This document shows, piece after piece, positions 10,955 to 18,585 of a DNA stretch of 22,498 nucleotides. The notes below the pieces were generated by a model, which did no database searches, was not told the origin of the DNA, and worked only from the letters and a program-made list of their open reading frames with translations. The stretch is from Larix sibirica. Its lineage: Eukaryota > Streptophyta > Pinopsida > Pinales > Pinaceae. How positions within the stretch are numbered: position 1 is the first letter of the stretch; the number at the start of each line of letters is the position of its first letter. The stretch lies in assembly GCA_004151065.3 (NCBI GenBank), contig NWUY0300002426.1, forward strand, positions 11,910 to 34,407, read 5' to 3'. Made by a program: the position numbers and the translations under genes.

Positions 10955-11640
10955 CTATGCATTATCCTTTCGATGCATGTATGCCACATCAAACAATGAA
11001 TTAGGTAGGTACCCAAAGAATGTCACAAAAGGAGACTTACTAGTAGAGGAATGTAATTCCTGGTTGTAGGAATGTTGGATGTAGACCAATTGTTCATCCC
11101 ATGTCTTGGGATGCCTGTTATTATATCCTCTCGACAATTGTACCAATTGTTTGAACTCTAACTAACAACTTTAGTTTATCCATCAATCTACAGATGGAAT
11201 GCAGTGGAATACTTTAACTTGGTATTTATTCTCTCCCAAAGGGCTCTCCAAAACCTACCCAAAAACCTACTATTTGGTAAGAGATGATGGAGATAGGAAA
11301 GCCAAAATGAATATAGACCTGACTAGAGAATAGCTCAATGGCCTCTCATACATATATCATATGTTTACATGGTATCAATATACACATCTTCCTGAAGTGA
11401 TCAACCACAACAAACAGATACTCATGGAATCTTCGTGACATGGGAAATCCTCCCATGAAGTCCATGGAGATGCTCTCCCAAGGCTTGCTTCGTAATGGTA
11501 GTGGTATATAGATCCCAAGATTATGATTAATTGGCTTGATGGTGTTGCACAATACACATTCTCTAACAAAATTTTCCACTTGCTCCTTCATCTTTATCCA
11601 GTACACATACCTCTACATATTTCCCATAGTCTTTGTCACT
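10955..11640 (-). pseudogene. Degenerate Ty3/gypsy integrase (zinc finger plus core)
   Basis: From about 11640 downwards the minus strand reads FGVTKTMGNM, a stop, then RYVYWIKMKEQVENFVRECVLCNTIKP: the integrase N-terminal finger with its CxxC intact but both His positions replaced (Arg/Tyr). It is followed by WESISMDFMGGFP (first catalytic Asp) and VVDHFRKMCILIPCKHM. After a frameshift come HFGFPISIIS (about 11300), where the expected second catalytic Asp is lost, and an IDG-x-TKVV remnant with Lys at the Glu position. The last block is RGYNNRHPKTWDEQLVYIQH, then SYNQELHSSTSKSPF and FGYLPNSLFDVAY (11130-10985). Integrase identity is clear from motif order. The enzyme would insert element cDNA; here the catalytic triad and frame are broken. 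Confidence 0.9.
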
Positions 11641-11895
11641 CCAAAATATCTAGTTATCCCCTATTGACATCAACAAAAACTTCATCTTCTTTGTATTCCT
11701 CATTAAGAATATAGTGTGTGAGTGGCTCAAGTTGTAACAAATCTATGAGGAATCTATGAGGAATCTATGATCCTGCAACAATATACAAGAAATCAGTGAT
11801 CCTACATCACATCTATAAGAACAAGGGTGGCCTACTCTCTATTGTTGGGATGAGTTACTTCTCAACATGGAAGCAATTCTTTGTTGCATGTACAT

Positions 11896-11941
<46 letters not shown>

Positions 11942-12006
11942 CAACAAAATCGAAAATAGTGCCAATTCATGCACATGCTTGGTTGCAAGTGACAATCATC
12001 ACCATA
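11641..12006 (-). other. Gag-integrase junction where the pol core is missing
   Basis: Only a short acidic piece (THYILNEEYKEDEVFVDV, about 11720-11665) precedes the integrase finger; it may be the end of the RNase H-integrase linker. A (CT)19 microsatellite lies inside. A complete element would carry protease, reverse transcriptase and RNase H here (over 2 kb), so a large deletion is inferred. Confidence 0.5.
11897..11940. repeat. (CT)19 (GT)3 microsatellite
   Basis: Nineteen uninterrupted CT units (11897-11934) followed by three GT units. The lack of interruptions contrasts with the diverged surroundings. The Ser-Leu repeat in one plus-strand frame is simply its translation. Confidence 0.98.
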
Positions 12007-12480
12007 CTACGATGGTGGTCTCACATAACATCTACTCATAAACAATGAATACCAAACCCAACATTCTCCACTATTATCATTGTTGTTGTTCACAAATCCC
12101 AGGAATGCAATAAATTGTTCATTGAACCAGTAAACACACTCAAACATGGTTGCTTCATCCACTATCATGGAGTTCCAAGGAACCCCCAAGGTCATTTGCC
12201 TTTGTGCACTAATCTTTGGCACATCTTCTGGAATGGATTTCTTTGTTCCAATACCAAAATAAACAATTGGATTATGGTTTCCCTTGATCTTAGCATCATC
12301 TTGTTTTCACATCGTTGGTGTCACTGACCTCCTGTGTAGTTGTAACTTCTTGAACAACCTATGCTCCTTGGGCTATAAATGTAGGCGGCTCTTCATCCTT
12401 TTTTATTTTCACTATCCATACTCTTCTCTTGGTTGCATGGTGAACAAGATGAAACTCTATATTTAATATCCATCTCTTCA
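12007..12480 (-). pseudogene. C-terminal Gag-like tract of gypsy element, unrecognised
   Basis: Minus-strand coding-like sequence follows the zinc knuckles. First comes an acidic piece (DEEPPTFIAQGA...VVQEVTTTQEVSDTND, 12390-12310). After a frameshift comes NPIVYFGIGTKKSIPEDVPK, then ISAQRQMTLGVPWNSMIVDE and ATMFECVYWFNEQFIAFLGF (12270-12070). The second part is open for about 70 codons. I do not recognise a domain. Its position between zinc knuckles and pol suggests the end of Gag or the Gag-Pol linker. Confidence 0.4.
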
Positions 12481-12529
12481 TTTCCCAATGTCCATTGACT
12501 TTCAATCAGGGCAAACGTACTTAAACTTA

Positions 12530-12855
12530 GTTAGACTACTTGGCTTGCTTTCCTTCTCCATATTCCTTCGAGTTTGCCGCTATTTAGGGGAATTCTTGAC
12601 ATTCTTACTTTGAAAGCGATAAGGCTTGTGGCATGTAGCTTGCTTCTCCCAACAAGTTGTCTCAACATGGCTTTTCTTCTCGCAAAATGAACATGCTTCT
12701 GAATACCAACAATTAATAACACGATGGCCTTTCCTCTTGAAACAAAGAAAAATAAGGGATGTATTTCCCAATGCATACATTTTATTCTTTTTATTCTTGT
12801 TATGGTTGATTCTCTTGCCACTTATTCTAAATGTTGGTGGAGGATGAGTCTTCAA
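12530..12855 (-). pseudogene. Gag zinc-knuckle remnant of gypsy element
   Basis: The minus-strand frame from 12855 contains two adjacent CCHC-type knuckles. The first, CFKRKGHRVINC (12744-12709), is two residues short and lacks its second Cys. The second, CSFCEKKSHVETTC (12693-12652), is a perfect C-x2-C-x4-H-x4-C. Lys/Asn-rich sequence precedes them. Such knuckles bind RNA in Gag nucleocapsids of LTR elements. The piece is in a different frame from the upstream G-patch, so at least one frameshift separates them. Confidence 0.75.
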
Positions 12856-13024
12856 TCTCTTCTCATCACTACATTTCTACAATATATCACAAGAAGGTTG
12901 ATTAGGTAGTGGGTTGTTATCTTCACTTATTGATGCTCTTTCTCCTTTTGAGCAAGCCAACTCTGTCATCTTGTGCGTTTACAAAAGTGGTCTTCATGGA
13001 CATAGAATTTTCTACTCCTCCATT

Positions 13025-13156
13025 GAAGCATAGGCCTTCATGCTTGTCCCTTGGTTTAGCTGCAATAGGGTTGACGATGCCTTGCCTTCACTTACCTAGG
13101 CCTTGCCCATCATAGCCCATTTGTCTTAATAGTTTTGAACCAATGCCTCTTGTATG
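13025..13156 (-). pseudogene. G-patch domain remnant within gypsy Gag
   Basis: The minus-strand translation reads HTRGIGSKLLRQMGYDGQGL, GK, stop, RQGIVNPIAAKPRDKHEGLCF. This matches the G-patch pattern closely: G-I-G-x-K-L-L-x-x-M-G-Y-x-G-x-G-L-G-K, then Q-G-I-V-x-P-I, then a final aromatic-ending GL block. One in-frame TGA (13090-13088) interrupts it. It shares its frame with the coiled coil upstream (13705-13373), with only point-mutation stops between, so both belong to one former polypeptide. G-patches are glycine-rich modules of RNA-processing proteins that activate DEAH helicases, and occur in betaretroviral protease precursors. Presence in a plant gypsy Gag is the notable point. Domain identity is strong; function in the element is inference. 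Confidence 0.85.
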
Positions 13157-13372
13157 CTTTTCAAATTCACCAACATGCTCTTGAGGAATGTCTAAAGAAG
13201 GTCAACTTACCTTAATGGTCTAAGTCATGGTGCTAGCTTCAACAATGCCAATCGAAGGTGACTGTGCTTCATGGTGCCCTTTGATAATTGCTTGTAGCTT
13301 TGTCAATACTACTTCTATTTATGTCATCTTTTTCTTCAACTGTATCTACATTTGAATGATCCCATCCTCTTA

Positions 13373-13705
13373 TCAGTTATCCATCTTAACAACCTTCTCT
13401 CCCAATTGCACCAACTGAACTCTACACTTGTCCCACTCTAACATAACAACAAGAAGGGATTCTTTATATTCATCAAACCTATTCTTTAAAAATGGAAGAT
13501 ACTTAGCAGAGGTATCATGTTTCTTCTCCATATTTGCCATCCTTAGATCATACATTTGAAGCTTATCTTTCAACCACTTGTTCTCTTCTTGAAGTTGAGC
13601 ATTCCTAGCCTGAACGTTTTCCAGCCTTCCTCTATTTGCTTTACCCATGTTAGGTGTGCAATATTTTCTTAAAGTTTTGGAAACTATGTCATGGTCAGGA
13701 TTCAA
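13373..13705 (-). pseudogene. Coiled-coil N-terminal part of gypsy Gag
   Basis: An open 110-codon minus-strand stretch just inside the 5' LTR and PBS. From about residue 20 it reads GKANRGRLENVQARNAQLQE, then ENKWLKDKLQMYDLRMANME, a heptad-like pattern rich in Leu, Met, Gln, Glu and Lys. This is typical of a coiled coil that could mediate Gag assembly. The frame continues past a TGA-TAA pair at 13372-13367 and four further stops into the G-patch block without a shift. The location at the start of the internal region fits Gag. No specific capsid fold is recognised. Confidence 0.6.
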
Positions 13706-13810
13706 TGGCTTTGATTCTTTCCAAGCCTATCAATAATCCCTCTCTACTCCTTTTATAATAATCGCTACAGGTATCGACCATATAGGTCTCACGAGATATA
13801 TACAAACATG

Positions 13811-13823
13811 CACTATGATAACA
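13811..13823 (-). other. Degenerate primer-binding site (initiator tRNA-Met type)
   Basis: On the minus strand, two bases after the 5' LTR end (GGATCA), the sequence TGTTATCATAGT matches nine of the twelve bases of the plant PBS consensus TGGTATCAGAGC. Position and orientation agree with the minus-strand Gag and integrase. Confidence 0.65.
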
Positions 13824-13825
13824 TG

Positions 13826-15564
13826 TGATCCATAATCAAGGAAATTATAGCCCACTCAACTTATTAGCATGGATCCTATGCTGAAAAAATATTCTTACTC
13901 TCTTTTCTTTGTGTTATACAAAGTTCTCTATTCCTCAAAATGGCCTAAAGGCATGTTCTTAAGTGTAGCATGCACACAACAACTAGATATAATTCAAATG
14001 AAGAAACAATATGTTGAGTTAGTCTCTGTTATTGTTTTTACTATGCAGACACACTAGCAACCCATAGGTTGGGCCAATAAACTGAACTTCGCAAAGTCTT
14101 TGCCCTCTCTTGGTTGGTCGAGCCTCCTATGTATTTTGTGCACTTTGACAAGAAGTAAGGATTCTTGCGTTAGGTTTAGGTTTGGGTCCAATCTCAGGCC
14201 CGTGTTATCTAGATTGGGTAACCTAGGGCAATATTTAATCCTATGATGTTTTCTCCCCAGGTTGTACGTGATACATAAACTACAGGCTTATAACCTCACA
14301 GTTTCACCAAATTGAATGCTTACACCTATGAAAGAAACTCCAAAACGTTTACAACAATAAATTATTTGGAAATTATCTCAATAACACAAATGACATATCA
14401 TGACATCTATAAATAAAACAATGTAACACTATAACCATCACACAAAGAACAACATTACACAAGAAGACAATGTTTACCTTGAAAACCCAAAATGGGAAAA
14501 CCAACATTCAAAGGCTTCACCAAACTCTTTTATTATTTGACAATATGTAAGTTAAAAACTCACATAAGGTCTTCCTAGCTCCCTCGAGAATTCAGGCAAC
14601 ATTAACATCACTCTTCGCCCCATCCAATATCCTCCCTGGATCTTGAGGAAGAATGAGTAAATAGGAGAATAGTTAGCTTGGGGGGAGAGCTAGAAGGTCA
14701 AGCGTCCCCAACCCTTCAAGTTCCCAAGCTTTCATGGAAGCCTTCCATATCCTTACTCATGCACATGATCTTCGTTTCCTTGAATTTTGGAATCCCTCTT
14801 CCAGAATGACCAATATTTCAATTACATTCGGCTCCTTCTTCACATTTTGGAATCCTATTTTATCCTTCTCCTTAGAACGTCGAGAAACACTGCACTTGCA
14901 ATGGATCAAATCTTGATGAGTTAGGCAGTCCAAGAGTCTAGGTTTCCTATGAAAACACTTTGCTTGCAAAGATCATATTTGAACGACTATATGAGTCTAG
15001 GGATTTGAGTTTTTAGAGAAACAATGCACTTACAAAGGGTCGGATTCAGACAAGTCTGTAACCTAGGAGGCTAGGCTTCCTTAGAAACAATCCACCTGCA
15101 AAGGACCCGATATGAACAAGTGTGTGTTTTCTAGGAAACTACTTAATCATGAGAGGGATGGATCGAGTTGGATATTCTGAAAAATACTTTAGTCATGATG
15201 GACTGGGCTAGGGTGCTATGTCACACATTCCACATCCCACCAACACGTTTCCCTAATCTAGAATCCGGATGTTCGAGCTTTTACAAAGAATGATTTGACT
15301 TGAAGGAGCGATCTGGATGTCACGTCACACGATCTTTGCCCATTGTGGACCATAGATCTCAATATGTGCTGACCATTGGATCTTGCACTCTAGTTCTATT
15401 GATGAGGTGCTTGATTTATGCAGGCAAACGCCTCTAGTAGTGCCATGGGGTCCTTCACACCACCATTAGTTCTTTTTCCTTGTTATTAACTATAAGCTTG
15501 ATTTTACCAATATTTAATTGGGCCAAAATTGAAGCCTTTTTTCTTTATATCCAAATTCGGATCA
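13826..15564 (-). repeat. 5' LTR of gypsy element (right copy)
   Basis: Direct copy of 8429-10358. It starts TGATCCATAATCAAGG aligned base for base with TGGTCAGTTATCAAAG of the left copy, and ends ATCCAAATTCGGATCA. The GACGAGTC-type internal repeats and the CCATTGGATC block are conserved. For a minus-strand element this copy would hold the active promoter; I cannot point to a convincing TATA box. Confidence 0.85.
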
Positions 15565-15569
15565 ATGCC
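15565..15569. repeat. Right target-site duplication of gypsy element
   Basis: ATGCC directly follows the GGATCA end; it pairs with ATGCT at 8424-8428. Confidence 0.6.
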
Positions 15570-15716
15570 TAATTTTCTTCTAATCGTTATCAAACTCCTA
15601 GATTTTAGCAAAGATAAAAAAAAACAATTGACATTTACTAGTATCAGATTTATGTTCAAAAAATTGTTTAATGATTTGTGAACAACAACTATTGATAGTC
15701 CATTTAGGTATCTTAC

Positions 15717-15779
15717 CTTCCATGGAAGATGAGGAACTTTCATCCACTCGTATCCGTTTAGGACTATTATTTCAGCCAT
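15717..15779 (-). other. Candidate exon ending in a strong 5' splice site
   Basis: The minus strand reads MAEIIVLNGYEWMKVPHLPW and a Lys codon, then hits GGAAG|GTAAGATACC at 15717/15716, an excellent plant donor. The frame stays open past the donor, so the splice call is not forced. It lies about 150 bp outside the gypsy element on the same strand. The product is unrecognised; it may be an upstream exon of the gene remnant at 5994-8180. Confidence 0.35.
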
Positions 15780-15884
15780 GTGCAAGTTTCAGTAGGAATT
15801 CAATAGATGGAGTGATGTTGACATCTACTAGAAGTTATAAACTTTAAATGGGAGTTTGAAAACGTCACATGGTTGTTGGAAATC

Positions 15885-16340
15885 CTAGCCTGCAAAGTAA
15901 GGATTGAAAGCATTGGACTCTTCACTGAATTGTTTCAGTAACAATGTCTCAATATTGGCATATTCCCCATAACCATATCCCAATAACAATTGATTATATT
16001 CCTCAGTATCTCTTTCATCTAAATGTGATTCTACCTTAAATGTTGAGGGGATAGGATTCAATGCAGAACATGGTGTGCCATACATTGAGCTCACAATTGA
16101 AATGTGGATCGATGGAGCATCAATAGATGTCATAACTATATAATAAAATGAAATTGATGCATTTAATGGTGTGAGATCAACCATCAAATTTCTATGCTTC
16201 GACTCTTGTTGTGAGGCATTTAATATTTTTCCATTTGTTGAATTCCCGTGTCTTATTTGTAGAGCGGGGTAGGAATTTTTGTCTCACATGTTGAATGCTT
16301 TCGAGCCCGTGACAGTTACCTTGCCTTTTCCTTTTGCATT
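15885..16340 (-). pseudogene. Unrecognised protein-coding remnant, one internal stop
   Basis: A single minus-strand frame runs about 150 codons with one TGA (16286-16284). It begins GKGKVTVTGSKAFNM and continues DKNSYPALQIRHGNSTNGKI. The last 100 codons are uninterrupted and include SHLDERDTEEYNQLLLGYGY and GEYANIETLLLKQFSEESNA, ending at TAG. Composition is Ser/Asn-rich, then acidic, like a linker or an activation-type tail rather than an enzyme core. The end sequence TTACTTTGCAG|GCTAG also looks like a splice acceptor, so the boundary is uncertain. I recognise no domain. Length without stops in AT-rich DNA argues for former coding. Confidence 0.45.
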
Positions 16341-16344
16341 ATTC

Positions 16345-16967
16345 TATTTATTTGGGTGTAGAAGGATTTCACTTTATTTTATGATCTCTGCCATGTAGAT
16401 TCCCCATTGAAATCTGTGAGATATTGTTTTCTATCTATCAGGATGCACTAAAAAATGGAGAGAAATATAACTCAATAGTATTTTTTGTGCAATTACAGGT
16501 TTTTTTGTCTCACAATGCAAGGAAAGTGCCTTGAAACCAATTTTATTTATTTATTTTATAGAATAACGCAATGCATATGCACTATAACACATATAAGATA
16601 TAATGCATGTGCATTATAACACATATGGATTATGTTCGACTAGAAAAATGGAATCAATAATATGACAAATAATGTATATAAGAATACGTGTTTTTTATAG
16701 AAGAATATAATGCATATGTGTTATAAGAAAAATATGATATAGCCCATATGTGTTATGTTCTACTAGAAAAATCCCATTAAATTACAATTTAAAATTTAAA
16801 ATTCCTTACCCTGTCCTTACCCACCACAGAGACCGGACTTATCTTTACAATCATATAATTTTGAAATATTGACACATGACCAAACATACAATGTTTTTAA
16901 CATGCCTTCACATATATTGCACACCACATATATGTATCGATGCCTTCATAATGCCTTGACATTGATG
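16345..16967. repeat. AT-rich region with palindromic motif cluster (copy 2)
   Basis: Several copies of the TGCATATGTGTTATA-type motif occur at 16570-16640, 16706-16725 and 16745-16755. A 30-base word (CATATGGATTATGTTCGACT...) at 16622-16651 is repeated with a few changes at 16745-16774. No gene is seen. Confidence 0.5.
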
Positions 16968-18585
16968 GGGGGTAAAATTGAGGGCCTGTGACCCTAAATG
17001 ATGGTCCTTGGGCTCAAGGGCCATGGATAAGGCCTCAAACCACCACACATGACTTGTGTTGGGGATATTTGGCCTCCCATTGAGAGCATGAGCGTCATTA
17101 GAAGGTATTGTGCACCATAAACGCGTACCATGGCTATGACAATGGTTAAGTACTTACCTTTGGTATGAGTATTATTATGCAAATGTATGTGTAAATGTTT
17201 TGCTCATAACATAATCTGGCCTTGCGTAGTGTATCTTCTTCTTTTTTAGGGTTATTGAACTCAATTATATCCTCGTAAGATTGAGGTGGACATCTAAAGA
17301 ACCGCTGAATTTTAGCTTTTTCATCTTTAAAGGATGAATTCAAGGGCCTATGACCCTAAATAATAATCCTTGACGTTAAGGGCTATGGATGAGGCCTCAA
17401 ACTACCACACATGACATATGTAGTGGATCTTTGTCTTCCCATTGAGAATATGAGTGTCATTAGGAGCCATTTTACACCATAATCACATATCAAGGTCACG
17501 ATAATAGTCGAGGGATGAAATGAAGGGCCTATGGCCTTGACTAATGATCCTTGAGGTCAAGATCCATGGACGAAGCCTCGAACTACAAAACATGACCTCT
17601 GCATGGGATATTTGGACTCCCATTAAGAATACAAGCATTGTTAGGAAGTATTGTGCACCACAAACAACTATCGAGGACATGACAATGGTTGGGGGATGAA
17701 ATCAAGGTACTATGGAATTAAATTATGATCATCGGGATCAAGGCCATGGAAAAGACCTGAGACTACCACACATGACCTATCGAGGGGATATTTGGCCTCC
17801 AATTGAGAATATGAGCATTGTTAGGAAGTATCGTGCACCACAAAGATGTATCAGGGTTGTGAAAATGATTGGGGGATGAATCAATGACCTATGGATCTTA
17901 ACAATGACCCTCTTGCTCAAGGGCCATGGCTAAGGCCTCAAACTACCACAAATGACCTCTGAAGTGGATCTTTGGACTCCCATTCAAAATATCATCATTG
18001 TTAGGATCTATCATGCACCACTATCATATATTAAGGACATGACATTGATTGGGGGATGAAATCAAGGGAACATGGCCCTGAATAATGATCCATGAGCTTA
18101 AGGGCCTTGGACGAGGCCTCAAACTACCATACATGATCTTTGGATGGGATCTATGGACTCCAATTGATAATATGTGTTGTTAGGAGGCATTATGCACCAT
18201 AAACATGTATTAAGTCCATGGAAATGGTTGGGGAATGAAATCAAGGGCATGTGGCCTTGAATAATTATCATCAATCTCAAGGGCCATGAACAGGGCATCA
18301 AATTACCACACATTATCTCTAGAGGGGATCTCGAGACTCATTAGGAGGTATGGAATATAAGCATCATTAGGAGGTATTGCACACCATAAACATGTATCAA
18401 GGCCTAGTTAATGGCTGGGGGGTGAAATCAATCACCTATGGCCTTGAATAATGATCCTCAAGCTCAATAGCCATGGATGAGGCCTCAAACTACCAATATG
18501 ACCTCCATATGGAATAATTGGCTTCCCATTGAGAATTTGGACATCATTAGGAGGTAATGTGCATCATACATATGTATTGGGGCTA
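16968..18585. repeat. Tandem array, about eight copies of a ~180-bp unit
   Basis: Units begin with GGGGGATGAAATCAAGGGCC-like words near 16968, 17336, 17514, 17695, 17875, 18055, 18234 and 18422. Spacings between adjacent uninterrupted units are 178-181, and one is 188 because of a short internal duplication. Common landmarks are GGGCCATGGATGAGGCCTCA, AACTACCACACATGACCT, GGACTCCCATTGAGAATATG, CATTGTTAGGAGGTATTGTG and CACCATAAACATGTAT. Copies are clearly diverged. A non-repeat piece interrupts units one and two. No conserved frame is seen; it is satellite-like. Confidence 0.92.
17147..17332 (-). pseudogene. Insert in the 180-bp array encoding a Gag-like motif
   Basis: This ~186-bp piece does not belong to the repeat and sits exactly at a unit junction. 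Its minus strand is open and reads KDEKAKIQRFFRCPPQSYED, IIEFNNPKKEEDTLRKARLC, YEQ. This resembles the retrotransposon Gag segment where (K/R)-F-x-x-x-L-P-x-x-(Y/F) precedes a helical A-L-R-K-A-x-x-x-(Y/E)-E-Q end. It finishes at AAAG|GTAAGTACTT (17158/17157), a near-perfect donor, and starts after TTCATCCTTTAAAG, an acceptor-like site. Flanks share an imperfect TTAAG/TAAAG, a possible duplication. Gag similarity is moderately sure; the mechanism of insertion is unknown. Confidence 0.45.

Larger units (their letters stand above)
8429..15564 (-). mobile_element. Degenerate Ty3/gypsy-type LTR retrotransposon, ~7.1 kb
   Basis: Two long direct repeats (8429-10358 and 13826-15564) bracket a minus-strand internal region with Gag and integrase remnants. 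Ends are TG...CA-like: the right LTR begins TGATCC and ends GGATCA, a perfect 6-bp inverted repeat, while the left copy has TGGTCA and GGATAA. Five flanking bases are near-duplicated (atgct/atgcc). A PBS-like site follows the 5' LTR on the minus strand. The internal region is only about 3.5 kb and has no protease, reverse transcriptase or RNase H that I can find, so this is an internally deleted, non-autonomous and dead copy. The LTRs differ by roughly one base in eight in the best-aligned blocks plus indels, so the insertion is old. Confidence 0.85.

Noticed and set aside
11796-12041. Plus-strand frame with a Ser-Leu repeat
   Set aside because: It is the translation of the (CT)n microsatellite and antisense to the element.
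12626-12909. Plus-strand hydrophobic open frames resembling membrane segments
   Set aside because: They are antisense shadows of the Lys/Asn-rich Gag zinc-knuckle region.
13869-14057. Plus-strand 62-codon frame beginning MDPMLKKYSYS
   Set aside because: LTR sequence; the homologous stretch in the left LTR (from 8472) is interrupted.
16968-18585. Possible CRISPR-like regular repeat spacing
   Set aside because: The whole unit repeats with no unique spacers, units are ~180 bp and diverged, and the sequence is plant nuclear.
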